A DNA stretch of 26,484 bases, taken from NCBI GenBank assembly GCA_027349615.1, contig DAIEML010000004.1, positions 1 to 26,484 of the forward strand, given 5' to 3'. The position numbers and the translations under genes are program-made. This stretch comes from Ignavibacteriales bacterium. GTDB taxonomy: Bacteria; Bacteroidota; Ignavibacteria; Ignavibacteriales; Ignavibacteriaceae. Under the pieces are notes generated by a model that saw nothing but the letters and a program-made list of their open reading frames with translations, ran no database searches and was not told the origin of the DNA. Positions 1 through 8,637 of the stretch are shown in pieces; position 1 is the stretch's first letter; the number at the start of each line of letters is the position of its first letter.

Positions 1-437
1 GAAACGCATCTTCCACCTTCATCAACTGCAAAATATCCTTGAACAGTAGATGACATAGCATCACCAATCAGAACTGTGTAGGATTTATTTCCCTCAATTC
101 TATAAATACCACTGCTTAAATGTAAGGTATATAAGGTGTCTGCTGAAAGAGTTGCAGTTCCTTGAATTGAATTTGATTGGTCATAGATAGTTACGTTTGT
201 GTTATCGAAATATGAAAATATTGTGATGTCTCCGAATGTGTAAACTGTTGTTTTAAAACCAGTTTTTGTATCAAGTGGTACTACGAAATTTGAAGAACTA
301 TTTGATGGTGTTATTCCTTTTCTTATTGAGTGCTTGATAGATTCTCTTTGAATTTTTTTTTCTTGTGAAATCAAAATTGAATTTGCAAGTATTAAAATAG
401 TTAGCAGAGTGGCAGCAAAAGGTAATCGTTTTAACAT
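1..437 (-). CDS. Secreted protein of unknown function, 5' part only
   Basis: The frame opens at the ATG at 437 and runs off the left edge of the window without a stop, giving about 145 N-terminal residues. A GGAGG ribosome-binding site (442-446) lies 4 bases before the ATG. Residues 1-25 look like a Sec signal peptide: a Lys/Arg start, then a hydrophobic stretch rich in Leu and Ile ending near ILISQE. The mature part is rich in Ser, Thr, Tyr and Gly with alternating beta-type patterning (for example TLYTLHLSSGIYRIEG), which suggests an extracellular beta-sandwich or adhesin-like domain. I do not recognise the family. The style resembles the N-terminal region of large surface proteins in Bacteroidota-type organisms, but that is an impression. 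Whether it carries a T9SS tail cannot be seen. Confidence 0.7.
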   Translation of the reverse strand, partial: MLKRLPFAATLLTILILANSILISQEKKIQRESIKHSIRKGITPSNSSSNFVVPLDTKTGFKTTVYTFGDITIFSYFDNTNVTIYDQSNSIQGTATLSADTLYTLHLSSGIYRIEGNKSYTVLIGDAMSSTVQGYFAVDEGGRCV

Positions 438-503
438 AGATCCTCCATTTGAAAAAAAATGATATTTATTTTTTCGGTTGAGGCAATAGAATTACACAAA
501 AAA

Positions 504-532
504 ATATTAGTTTTTTATTGAATTACTGCAAA
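504..532 (-). promoter_or_regulatory. Possible promoter of the secreted-protein gene
   Basis: On the minus strand TTTGCA (532-527) is followed after 17 bases by TAATAT (509-504). This is an acceptable -35/-10 pair, about 65 bases before the ATG at 437. The region is very AT-rich, so a chance match is possible. Confidence 0.3.
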
Positions 533-558
533 ACTTAAGAGTTGGTTGGAGCTATATC

Positions 559-578
559 AATGACACATTTGTGTCATT
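559..578. promoter_or_regulatory. Strong 20-base dyad, probable regulator site
   Basis: AATGACACA and TGTGTCATT are perfect 9-base inverted arms separated by TT. There is no T-run on either side, so it does not look like a terminator. It lies between the stop of the ROK gene (669) and the putative promoter at 504-532, about 70 bases upstream of that promoter's expected start point. That position would suit an upstream activator or a repressor operator. The spacing and palindromic form suggest a dimeric helix-turn-helix protein; which one is unknown. Confidence 0.5.
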
Positions 579-668
579 CTTAATAATTAAAAATTGGGAA
601 GGTAAATTTTTATTAAAGTAGTTAAGAACAAAATAATTTTATAAAAATTCTCGATTGAATTTTGACTA

Positions 669-1622
669 TTAAAATTTTTTCATTGCAAGATGGCCTGCAC
701 CAAACAGTCCAGCGTTTGCACCCAATTTTGATCCAAGAAATTTTACTTTATCTATAAAAATTGGTGGTGCCCATTTTTTGGCTTCGGTTTTTATATCATC
801 TAAAAAGATTAGTCCAGGACCAAATAAAGGGCCGCCTAAAATAACAATTTCTGGATTAAATGAACTTATTAAATTAGCTGCCGCCATTCCCCAATATTCA
901 ACGCATTGCTGAATTACTTTTACAGCAACCGGATCTTTTAATTTGTATGCTTCAATAACGTCATGAGTTGTAAGCTGTTCAATTGCTTTCTTTTTAAGTG
1001 AACCGGAATAATTTTTATTTTTTGAAATTAATTCAACTGCCAAATTAACCATTCCATATCCTGAAGCGTGATATTCAAAACAACCTTTTGATTTATACAT
1101 ATCTTTATAAGGCCGCTCAAGCGCAAGCCAGCCAACAGCACCAACACCATCATTAAAACCATGAAGAATTTTTCCATCAATTAAAACTCCTGCGCCGATA
1201 CCGCTGCCGATTGATAAATAGACAGCATTCTTAGAACCTTTAGCAGCACCTAACCACATTTCACCTAAAATATCGCAAGTTCTTTTGCTTGCAATTTTTA
1301 TATAAATGTTTTGCTCAATTAGAAGTTCGAATAGTTCTTGTTTAATTGGATAATTTTCCCAACCAGGGATATTAGGCGCCCAAGCAGTTCCTGTTTTGGA
1401 AAAATAAATTCCCGGTACGGATAAACCGGCAGATTTGATTTCAATAGGTTTATTCTTAAAATTATTTAAAATCTTTTTTATATTCTTTTGAATAACGCTG
1501 CTTACTTCATTTCCTTTTAATCCTTTTATGCTACCTGTTTCCATTTCTATTATTTTCCCTGTCTTACCTAAAGCTGCAACGGTTAGACTTGTACTCATTA
1601 GGTCAATTGCTATTATGGCCAA
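669..1622 (-). CDS. ROK-family protein with eroded active-site motifs
   Basis: At 317 aa it has the normal length and overall layout of a ROK sugar kinase (glucokinase or fructokinase type). Recognisable parts are APNIPGWEN (about 82-90), the second phosphate motif GSGIGAGVLIDGK (139-151), GCFEYHASG (180-188) and the adenosine-site motif VILGGPLFGPG (260-270). Key positions are changed. The first phosphate motif DxGGTK reads DLMSTS (7-12). The ENDANA catalytic segment reads ASKRTC (111-116), so the catalytic Asp is Lys113. The GExGH zinc His is Trp165, and of the CxCGxxGC zinc cluster only Cys181 remains. It may be a non-catalytic sugar-binding or regulatory protein; there is no N-terminal HTH as in NagC/XylR types. 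The start is TTG at 1622, with AAAGGG 7 bases upstream. The first ATG (codon 9) would delete the first beta strand. Confidence 0.85.
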   Translation of the reverse strand: MAIIAIDLMSTSLTVAALGKTGKIIEMETGSIKGLKGNEVSSVIQKNIKKILNNFKNKPIEIKSAGLSVPGIYFSKTGTAWAPNIPGWENYPIKQELFELLIEQNIYIKIASKRTCDILGEMWLGAAKGSKNAVYLSIGSGIGAGVLIDGKILHGFNDGVGAVGWLALERPYKDMYKSKGCFEYHASGYGMVNLAVELISKNKNYSGSLKKKAIEQLTTHDVIEAYKLKDPVAVKVIQQCVEYWGMAAANLISSFNPEIVILGGPLFGPGLIFLDDIKTEAKKWAPPIFIDKVKFLGSKLGANAGLFGAGHLAMKKF

Positions 1623-1694
1623 GCTTATACCCTTTCTTAAAATTAGTTTTGATTAAGCATAACAAAAATTTATCTTAATAAATATTACTTCTAA

Positions 1695-1731
1695 AAGCAA
1701 GAATTTTTTTTGAGGAAATAAAATCTTGCTT
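1695..1731. repeat. Inverted repeat in the divergent ROK/receptor intergenic region
   Basis: AAGCAAGAATTTT (1695-1707) faces AAAATCTTGCTT (1720-1731), giving a 12-pair stem with one bulged base and a 12-base loop. It lies in the 278-base gap (1623-1900) between the divergent ROK gene and the receptor gene. No stop-adjacent T-run fits a terminator for either gene, so an operator or leader hairpin is more likely. The only other feature in the gap is TATAAT at 1871-1876, a possible -10 element for the receptor gene; no convincing -35 accompanies it. Confidence 0.4.
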
Positions 1732-1900
1732 AACGCATCTATTCTAAATAGCTTTTTCTACGATAATAAAAATTTGTTTAACACCTTTATCGAATCTAAT
1801 TAAAATATTAAAAATTTTATTAATAAAAATATAAGCAAATAAATTAAAAATCATAAACAAATTATTACGGTATAATTACCATCTAATAATAAGGTTTCTT

Positions 1901-4900
1901 ATGAAAAATTTATATAAACTTAAAGAATGCTCTCCATATATATTAACTATGCTACTTTTAGTATTGTTTGGAGGAGCTGCGTTTGCTGGAAATGGTAAAA
2001 TAACCGGCAGAGTAATAGATAGCCAGACTCGTGAGCCCCTTCCTTCGGTTAATGTTATAATTACTGCAACATTTTTATCAGATGGAAGAGAAGTTACTTT
2101 AGATCGACCAATTGGCGCAGTTACAAATGTTGATGGATATTATTTTATTCTTGATGTTCCGCCAGGAGTTTATGCTGTTAGAGCTAGTATGGTTGGATAT
2201 GCATCTGTAACCCAAACAATGGTAAAAGTAGATTTGGATAGAACAATAAATATAAATTTCGAATTAACGCAGTCTTCAATTCAAGTTAACCAAGTTGTTG
2301 TTACAGCAAAAAGAGAAATTATTAAGCAAGACGTTTCGGCTACACAAGAAATTATAGAACCAACTCGTCTTACTGAAATGCCGGTTACCAGATTGGATGA
2401 ATTTCTCGGTACACTAAAAGGAGTTCAAGTAGTCAGCAGTTCAGAAGGGAACGGATTAAGTATTCGCGGCGGTTCTATTCGCCAAACCGATGTTAGGCTT
2501 GATGGAATTTCTTTAAGAGATCCGAGGACTGACAATTCATATTTGGCTTTAAACACTACAACTATAAAAGAGGTTCAATTATTAACCGGCGGCTTTGAAG
2601 CTAAATACGGCGGTATGCAATCAGGTTTATTAAATGTAGTAACTAAAGATGGTCAAAGAGAAAGGTATACTTATTCTTTAAGTATAGATATGGCACCAGC
2701 AGGACAAAAAAGATTTTTCGGTGTTAATCCTTGGAGTACTGATTCATGGGAGTATAAAGTTTATGCAGGTCAATATGCAATGCATGGTGTTCCCAAAGGA
2801 GATTCAACAGTGCCAGCTGAGTTCCAAGGATTTAAAGGATGGACAAATCGAACAACAGGCCCGATCGCTTTAGATTCAACTCAAAAATTAGAACTATGGA
2901 AATCGCAGCATCCAATGTACAATTTTGCAAACGTTCCTGACATGTTTGTTGAAGGAAGTATAACCGGCCCGCTTCCTGGTGACTTTATTCCATTCTTTGG
3001 TGACTATGCAAAAAACACAACTTTTCTTTTGGGTTTTAAATATGAAAATTCACAATTTGCTTTTCCAATTGGACCAAGAAATAATTATGTTGATTGGAAT
3101 ACGCAATTAAAGTTGACAACAACTTTACCAAATAATATGAGGTTGTCAGTCAATGGGCTTTATGCAAAAGTTAATTCAATTGGCGGAAGTACGACAACAA
3201 GTTTTGGCGGTGCATTGGTCGGTAGTGCACAAAGTTTTAGTTATCTAAATAATACAACAGAAGCAATTGCACGTCAAGCAAATATGTTGGGAGGAAGCAG
3301 CGAATTCCAAATGTTTAATCGAAGTCGTTTGCAATATTATACTCAAAGATATATTGTCGGCGGAGCCAAATTAACTCAAACAATTTCTGATAATGCTTTT
3401 TATACTATTGATTTTCAAACTGGATATACCGATCAAAATCTTTCACCATTTGCAATGGATACAAGCAATCACTCTAATTATGTTACTTTTTATAGCACAG
3501 GCGCTAAAAGATATTATACTTACAATGTTCCGGATTATGGAAGTCCAAATGCATCCACAAACTTTGGTTCAGACGTTTTAGGGCAATATATTATGTACGG
3601 CGGCCTTCAACGTGTGGATTCATCTTATTCTTATGTATATAGATTAAAAGGAGATTTAACTGCTCAATTAGGGCGTCATCATCAAGTTGAAGCCGGTTTC
3701 TCGGCAACTTTACAAAATTTATTTGTTTATTCAGGAACTTGGCTCCAAGCTTATTTAGCTTACACGCCAGATACTTGGCAATATTTTAAAGCCACTCCTT
3801 TAATTACCGGTGCATACGTTCAAGATAAATTAGAATTTGAAGGAATGATTTTAAATGCTGGAATAAGATTAGACATGCTGGATCCAATGAAACAAGGATT
3901 TCAAGTCGGCTTTCCTTTAAACCCGGCATATGCTGCTTTATATAGTTATGTTTATCCATATTTGCCTGGAACTGCAAATCAATATGATCGCTGGTTAGTT
4001 TATAGAGACATGCTTAATAATCCTCCTGGTTGGCCGAGAACAGCAAATGATATTCAAACATATATTTCGCCGCGTTTGGGAGTTTCTTTCCCAATTACCG
4101 AAAGCAGTAAAATGTATTTTAATTACGGACATTTTTACCAAGCACCGCAGGTTTCATTTTTATATGGAATGAATGTCAATCAAGGTTCTGTTGCTGTGCC
4201 TACTCCAGGACTTGAAATGGGTGAAACAATATCCTATGAGTTTGGTTATGAGCAAATGTTTCTATCAGATTTTCTGATAAATATTACTGCATATTATAAG
4301 GACCAAAAAAACCAGCCGCTTGATAGAACTTATGTAAATTATTACGGTGATAATATTGTTACCGAATATGTCCCTGATGGTTATAGCGATACAAGAGGTG
4401 TTGAAGTAAGATTAGAAAGAAATGTCGGAAGATTTTTTACATTCAATGCAATGTATGATTACATGATTCAAAATGTTGGGCATTTCGGACTTGCTGCAAT
4501 TTACGAAGATCCTTTAGTATCCAGAGATAACGAATTAAGGCAGCCAGTAATAAATAGAGATCAAGCAATTCCTAGAGCAAATATTAATTTGAATTTACAT
4601 ACTCCCGAAGATTTTGGTCCGCAAGTTCTTGGTCATAATATTTTTGGTGCTCTTTATGCAAACTTCTTATTTGAATGGCACGCCGGAGGTTCAATATTAT
4701 TAAATCCTGAGGAATCGGATCCTAAACTTCAAAATTGGGTAGACATAGTAAATTATTGGAATATTGATATGCGTGCTTCAAAAGCTATTCATACACCTTT
4801 CGGAAATTTGGAAATTGTACTCACAGTCCAAAATTTAACGAATAATAAATGGCTGAATACAAATAATATGACTTTGCAACAATACAGCGATTATAAAAAT

Positions 4901-5044
4901 TCTTTAAAAACTCCAGATAAAGGTGGGAGTGATGAATGGGGACAGTACAAGTCTTCAGATAATCACATTAATGTTGGCTGGTGGGAAGCACCAATATTTC
5001 TTAATCCAAGAAGATATTTAATAGGAATAAGATTAGATTTTTAA
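1901..5044 (+). CDS. TonB-dependent receptor-like outer-membrane protein
   Basis: This is a 1047-aa outer-membrane protein. Residues 1-29 form a signal peptide ending in AFA. Residues about 33-128 form a carboxypeptidase-regulatory-like (CarboxypepD_reg) domain, seen in GKITGRVIDSQTREPLPSVNV. A TonB-box-like VVVTAKRE follows near 133. The plug domain runs from about 150 to 250 (LSIRGGSIRQTDVRLDG, then GGFEAKYGGMQSG). The rest is a long beta-barrel rich in aromatic residues, ending in Phe, as is usual for barrels inserted by BamA. Known relatives import large or complexed substrates using TonB energy, but the substrate here cannot be told from sequence. It starts the three-gene plus-strand set with an FN3/T9SS protein 22 bases downstream and a PorV/PorQ protein after that. 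No SusD partner is present, so it is not a standard SusCD pair. AAGG lies upstream of the ATG. Confidence 0.9.
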   Translation: MKNLYKLKECSPYILTMLLLVLFGGAAFAGNGKITGRVIDSQTREPLPSVNVIITATFLSDGREVTLDRPIGAVTNVDGYYFILDVPPGVYAVRASMVGYASVTQTMVKVDLDRTININFELTQSSIQVNQVVVTAKREIIKQDVSATQEIIEPTRLTEMPVTRLDEFLGTLKGVQVVSSSEGNGLSIRGGSIRQTDVRLDGISLRDPRTDNSYLALNTTTIKEVQLLTGGFEAKYGGMQSGLLNVVTKDGQRERYTYSLSIDMAPAGQKRFFGVNPWSTDSWEYKVYAGQYAMHGVPKGDSTVPAEFQGFKGWTNRTTGPIALDSTQKLELWKSQHPMYNFANVPDMFVEGSITGPLPGDFIPFFGDYAKNTTFLLGFKYENSQFAFPIGPRNNYVDWNTQLKLTTTLPNNMRLSVNGLYAKVNSIGGSTTTSFGGALVGSAQSFSYLNNTTEAIARQANMLGGSSEFQMFNRSRLQYYTQRYIVGGAKLTQTISDNAFYTIDFQTGYTDQNLSPFAMDTSNHSNYVTFYSTGAKRYYTYNVPDYGSPNASTNFGSDVLGQYIMYGGLQRVDSSYSYVYRLKGDLTAQLGRHHQVEAGFSATLQNLFVYSGTWLQAYLAYTPDTWQYFKATPLITGAYVQDKLEFEGMILNAGIRLDMLDPMKQGFQVGFPLNPAYAALYSYVYPYLPGTANQYDRWLVYRDMLNNPPGWPRTANDIQTYISPRLGVSFPITESSKMYFNYGHFYQAPQVSFLYGMNVNQGSVAVPTPGLEMGETISYEFGYEQMFLSDFLINITAYYKDQKNQPLDRTYVNYYGDNIVTEYVPDGYSDTRGVEVRLERNVGRFFTFNAMYDYMIQNVGHFGLAAIYEDPLVSRDNELRQPVINRDQAIPRANINLNLHTPEDFGPQVLGHNIFGALYANFLFEWHAGGSILLNPEESDPKLQNWVDIVNYWNIDMRASKAIHTPFGNLEIVLTVQNLTNNKWLNTNNMTLQQYSDYKNSLKTPDKGGSDEWGQYKSSDNHINVGWWEAPIFLNPRRYLIGIRLDF

Positions 5045-5066
5045 AAATTTTGATTAAGGGAAAAAA

Positions 5067-7199
5067 ATGATAAAAAAAATAATTTATAATTTAATTCCGG
5101 TTGTAATATTTACGACAACATTAATTTATTCGCAGGAAAGAAATTATAATCCGCCTCCGATGCTTTTAAATGTCGGTCATATTAATATGAGCATGAATAA
5201 AATGATGGGTGATGGAGGACTTCAATCTCAATTTAGCTGGGATCTTACGGGAAGCAATCCACAAAACTCAGAAATATTTTATTGGCCTGAAGACTGGTAT
5301 CAATCAAATTTGCTATATCAGATTTTTAATCCAATATCAATTGATGACAGCATCGGAATTACAGATCAATATGGTAAAAAACAATTTTTCTTTATTCCAG
5401 GTTTTGGAGCTGAAACAGAAACAAATTTTGGGTTAACTGATTGGGCTTATGAAGTAAGAAGATATCGTCCTCCACATATAACTGTCGATGGACTTAGGTT
5501 AGATCCTCCTTATCAATGGTATGTAAATAAAAATATTCCCGCAGATGAAATAATATCTTTTGAAGATGTACAACCTCAATATGGAATTCGCAGCCACGTA
5601 GAAGTATACGCATTTTCAAATCCAAATCATGCAAATTATTTTATTTGGAAAGCGACTCATAAATTTACAGGCGAATTGCAGCTGCCGAGAACTGCAACTT
5701 CAAAAGATACAATCCCAGATCAAACAATAAAATTCTGGTGGCCAATATCTTTTAGTTTTGGCCCTTCTAAAGCAGGCGAGAAAGCTGTAACAAATGCTTT
5801 CATGTTTGAAGGTCAAGATGATTTAGATAGCTGGTTTAAGAAAAAATCGGCATTAACTCCAAACTTATTAAGAGATTCTTTATATGTTGCATACTATTGG
5901 GATACAGCTTTTCCAGGCGCTAGTGCATATTCAAACGGTTCAACTGATGATGCTGGTGATCCGGATAGAATAACAGGGTTTATACATTCTCCTCAGGTTT
6001 GTGGTTTTACATTGCTCCACGCTGATAAATCATATTCGGATAGAACTGACGATTTAAATCAGCCATATGCAATACCTCATGCCGGTATAGAAAAAGATTT
6101 ATGGGGAAAACATAGTATTGATGTTAAATATATGTATCGTGGTGATTATGCTGATTATGGTGGACGATTTCCATTAGATCCAATTTCAGCAGGTTTTCAA
6201 ACTCAACCTCTTAAAGGTCCGATGCGTTTTATCACTGTAGGACCTTATACGCTAACCAAAGATACTAAAGCAAATAGAATTGATTCGCTTACTTTTGTTT
6301 ATGCTGTTGGAGTTGGCGGATTAGGATGGAATGCTTGTGATTCTTTGGGAAGACTTTGGTTAAACAAAACTATTACTGATGGAGCTAAAGACAGCGCAAT
6401 ATTAAATGCAGGTAAAGATTCACTTTGGAATACAATGGATAGAGCTAATTGGGCTTGGAATAGAATTAGTCAAGGTTTATCAGTTCCAACTCCGCCGCCT
6501 GCACCAGATATTGAAGTAACTTCCGGTCCTGATCTAATTACAGTTAATTGGTCATATCCAGATCCATCATATTTCAAAAACACAATTACGGGAGTAGATG
6601 ATTGGTATTCATGGCGAGTTTATAGAAAGCAAGGTGCATATTTAGTAAACGATCCTTTAGATCAAAATAGCGGTGCAAGATGGCAATTAGTTTATGAAAC
6701 CACAGATAGAAATCAAACAACATTTGTTGATAAAAATGTAACTCGAGGAGTTGATTATTATTATGCAGTTTCTGCTGTGAATAATGGTTCTCAAAATGAT
6801 GGTATTTATCCCGGTGAACAATTGGAAAGCAACTGGCTGGAAAACAGATCTGGATATCCAGCAGTTCCGTATAAGGCGGGATTGAGTACTTCTAAACAAG
6901 TTCGAGTTGTTCCAAATCCGGCTACTGTAGCTGCTGGCAGCGGCCTTTCTTCAGGTACGCCTGATAAAATTTCTTTCTTTAATCTACCTTATAAATGTAC
7001 CTTAAGAATTTTTACCGAAACCGGAGATTTAGTAAAAACTATTGTTCATATAGGTACTGCCGATGAGGAATGGAATCAGCGTACAGATGAAAATCAATAT
7101 GTAAGCAGCGGTATTTATATTCTTGCAGTAACGGAATGCCAAGATCTAAGCGGCAAAGCATTGCCAAATGATTTTGTTAAATTCATTCTAGTTCGTTGA
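5067..7199 (+). CDS. Exported protein with fibronectin type III and T9SS-type C-terminal domain
   Basis: This 710-aa protein has a signal peptide (about 1-22, ending LIYSQE). About 450 residues of unrecognised sequence follow, rich in Trp, Tyr, Asp and Pro. A fibronectin type III-like domain spans about 480-585, shown by ITVNWSYPDPSYF, a WRVYRK strand and DYYYAVSAVNNG. The last 90 residues begin with VRVVPNPA and end in SSGIYILAVTE... KFILVR. This is the usual shape of a T9SS type A or FlgD-like C-terminal sorting domain, and it predicts secretion across the outer membrane and surface attachment or release. AAGGGA sits 6 bases before the ATG. It lies between a TonB-type receptor and a PorV/PorQ-family protein, which suggests that the three act together at the cell surface. 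The biochemical role of the large N-terminal part is unknown. Confidence 0.85.
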   Translation: MIKKIIYNLIPVVIFTTTLIYSQERNYNPPPMLLNVGHINMSMNKMMGDGGLQSQFSWDLTGSNPQNSEIFYWPEDWYQSNLLYQIFNPISIDDSIGITDQYGKKQFFFIPGFGAETETNFGLTDWAYEVRRYRPPHITVDGLRLDPPYQWYVNKNIPADEIISFEDVQPQYGIRSHVEVYAFSNPNHANYFIWKATHKFTGELQLPRTATSKDTIPDQTIKFWWPISFSFGPSKAGEKAVTNAFMFEGQDDLDSWFKKKSALTPNLLRDSLYVAYYWDTAFPGASAYSNGSTDDAGDPDRITGFIHSPQVCGFTLLHADKSYSDRTDDLNQPYAIPHAGIEKDLWGKHSIDVKYMYRGDYADYGGRFPLDPISAGFQTQPLKGPMRFITVGPYTLTKDTKANRIDSLTFVYAVGVGGLGWNACDSLGRLWLNKTITDGAKDSAILNAGKDSLWNTMDRANWAWNRISQGLSVPTPPPAPDIEVTSGPDLITVNWSYPDPSYFKNTITGVDDWYSWRVYRKQGAYLVNDPLDQNSGARWQLVYETTDRNQTTFVDKNVTRGVDYYYAVSAVNNGSQNDGIYPGEQLESNWLENRSGYPAVPYKAGLSTSKQVRVVPNPATVAAGSGLSSGTPDKISFFNLPYKCTLRIFTETGDLVKTIVHIGTADEEWNQRTDENQYVSSGIYILAVTECQDLSGKALPNDFVKFILVR

Positions 7200-7212
7200 T
7201 AAGGAGGTTTTG

Positions 7213-8241
7213 ATGAAACTGATTACAAAGTCTATAATTTTTTGTTTCTTATTAAGTTTAGGATTTATGAGTGTTATTAATGCACAAGTAAAAAGAGCAC
7301 AAGTTGGATTTAGGTTTTTAGAAAATCCTGTATCTGCCGAAGTAATGGGTAGAGGAGGAGTTGGAGTAACAACAACTTTTAATTCAAATGCAATTTTTTG
7401 GAATCCTGCTTTGCTAGGTGAAGTGCCAAATAATATTTATATAAGTTTAAATAGAACACAAGGTATTGCTGATATTAATTATAATGCGATCGGTGCCTCT
7501 ATTCATCTTGGTGATTTTGGTGTTTTAGGATTAAGCTTATTAGCAATGGATTATGGAACATTTTATCAGACAATGCGAGCTGCAAATGATCAAGGTTATA
7601 TAGAAACCGGAACATTTTCTCCAACAGCCATTGCAGTTGGTGTTGCATTTTCTCAAAAAGTTAGCGAACGATTTTCTTATGGAGTTCACGTAAAATATGC
7701 ACGACAAGATTTAGGCAGTGCATGGATAGCTACAGCCGGCGATTCTTTAGGTGATCCAAATCTTTTAAAATCTTTACAAGAGAAAAAATATGTTTTAGGT
7801 ACAATTGCTGCCGACGTTGGGACATTTTATGATTTTCAATATAACGGCCTTACCTTTGGTGCAACAATTTATAATGTTTCAAGATCGCTTGCTTATGAAA
7901 ATGAAAATTTCCCATTACCATTTTCTGTCAGTTTTAGTGCAACTGTACAGCCATTAAGATTTGTAATGGATAATGAAACTGCCCGTTCAATTATTTTAAG
8001 TTTTGAATCAAATCATCCAAGAGATTACAGAGAAAGAGTAAAGTTTGGTGCGGAGTACCATTTCTTTGATATGTTTACTGCAAGATTTGGTTACATGGTT
8101 AATTATGATGAAAGAAGTTGGACTGCAGGAATTGGAGTGAAAGCTAATGTATCTGATATTCCAATACGAATTGATTATGCAATGGAACCATTCGGCTTAT
8201 TTGGAAACGTTCATTATATTTCTTTAGGTTTTGCTTATTAA
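7213..8241 (+). CDS. PorV/PorQ-family outer-membrane protein
   Basis: At 342 aa it has the size and features of the PorV/PorQ family, FadL-like 14-strand barrels of the T9SS. It has a signal peptide (about 1-24, ending INAQ), then the conserved opening VGFRFLENPVSAEVMGRGG and a SNAIFWNPALLGE segment, which match the family signature around the helical plug. In known systems PorV shuttles cargo with T9SS sorting domains to the attachment complex; paralogues are often dedicated to neighbouring cargo. The gene 14 bases upstream encodes such a cargo, so a dedicated role is plausible, though inferred. The start chosen is the ATG at 7213, placed 5 bases after GGAGG (7203-7207). A TTG immediately before it (7210) is in frame but badly spaced. 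A terminator follows at 8325. Confidence 0.85.
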   Translation: MKLITKSIIFCFLLSLGFMSVINAQVKRAQVGFRFLENPVSAEVMGRGGVGVTTTFNSNAIFWNPALLGEVPNNIYISLNRTQGIADINYNAIGASIHLGDFGVLGLSLLAMDYGTFYQTMRAANDQGYIETGTFSPTAIAVGVAFSQKVSERFSYGVHVKYARQDLGSAWIATAGDSLGDPNLLKSLQEKKYVLGTIAADVGTFYDFQYNGLTFGATIYNVSRSLAYENENFPLPFSVSFSATVQPLRFVMDNETARSIILSFESNHPRDYRERVKFGAEYHFFDMFTARFGYMVNYDERSWTAGIGVKANVSDIPIRIDYAMEPFGLFGNVHYISLGFAY

Positions 8242-8324
8242 TTAAAGGGATCGATAAATTTTGAAATTAATGTATTCAGATAATAATTAACTTACCTCCA
8301 ATATCGCTTTCAAAATAATGAAGA

Positions 8325-8364
8325 TGAAATGAGCCATTTTCACAAGAAATGGCTCTTTCATTTT
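8325..8364 (+). terminator. Rho-independent terminator of the receptor/PorV operon
   Basis: GAGCCATTT (8331-8339) pairs with AAATGGCTC (8347-8355) around a 7-base loop. The stem extends through TGAAA/TTTCA past one bulged T. TTTTAT follows. It lies about 85 bases after the PorV-family stop. Confidence 0.85.
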
Positions 8365-8425
8365 ATATGTGATATTATTATAAGAAAATCATTTCTAAAT
8401 AATTAAATTAAATCGTTCAAATTTC

Positions 8426-8456
8426 TTGACATATTTATCATTTGTAATTATTTTTG
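8426..8456 (+). promoter_or_regulatory. Promoter of the tRNA-Asn gene
   Basis: A perfect TTGACA (8426-8431) is followed after 17 bases by TATTTT (8449-8454). The same stretch, TATTTTTG (8449-8456), fits the Bacteroidetes -7 consensus TAnnTTTG. Transcription would start near 8461, about 20 bases before the tRNA. Confidence 0.65.
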
Positions 8457-8480
8457 GTTTCAATTTTTGAAAATAAAAAT

Positions 8481-8555
8481 TCCGCGATAGCTCAATGGTG
8501 GAGCATTCGGCTGTTAACCGAAGGGTTGCAGGTTCGAGCCCTGCTCGCGGAGCCA
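8481..8555 (+). tRNA. tRNA-Asn (anticodon GTT)
   Basis: This is a 75-base cloverleaf. The acceptor arms TCCGCGA (8481-8487) and TCGCGGA (8545-8551) pair perfectly. The D arm is AGCTCAATGGTGGAGC, the anticodon arm TTCGG-CTGTTAA-CCGAA carries GTT at 8513-8515, and the T arm contains GGTTCGAGCC. The discriminator is G8552, and the 3' CCA (8553-8555) is encoded in the DNA. Confidence 0.97.
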
Positions 8556-8559
8556 AAAA

Positions 8560-8594
8560 TTAAAAATGCGAACTTTAATGGTTCGCATTTTTAA
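8560..8594. terminator. Bidirectional terminator after tRNA-Asn
   Basis: TTAAAAATGCGAAC (8560-8573) pairs perfectly with GTTCGCATTTTTAA (8581-8594) around a 7-base loop. The arms carry A-runs and T-runs at their bases, so it can end the tRNA transcript on the plus strand and the FecR-like gene (stop at 8638) on the minus strand. Confidence 0.85.
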
Positions 8595-8637
8595 TTAATA
8601 CTTAACTAATACTAAAATGTACTTCTTTAACTATTTA

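Noticed and set aside
1901..7199. SusC/SusD glycan uptake pair
   Set aside because: The second protein has an FN3 domain and a T9SS tail and no lipobox or TPR-rich SusD fold, so the pair is not SusCD.
7210..7212. TTG start for the PorV-family gene
   Set aside because: The ATG three bases later has the right 5-base spacing from GGAGG.
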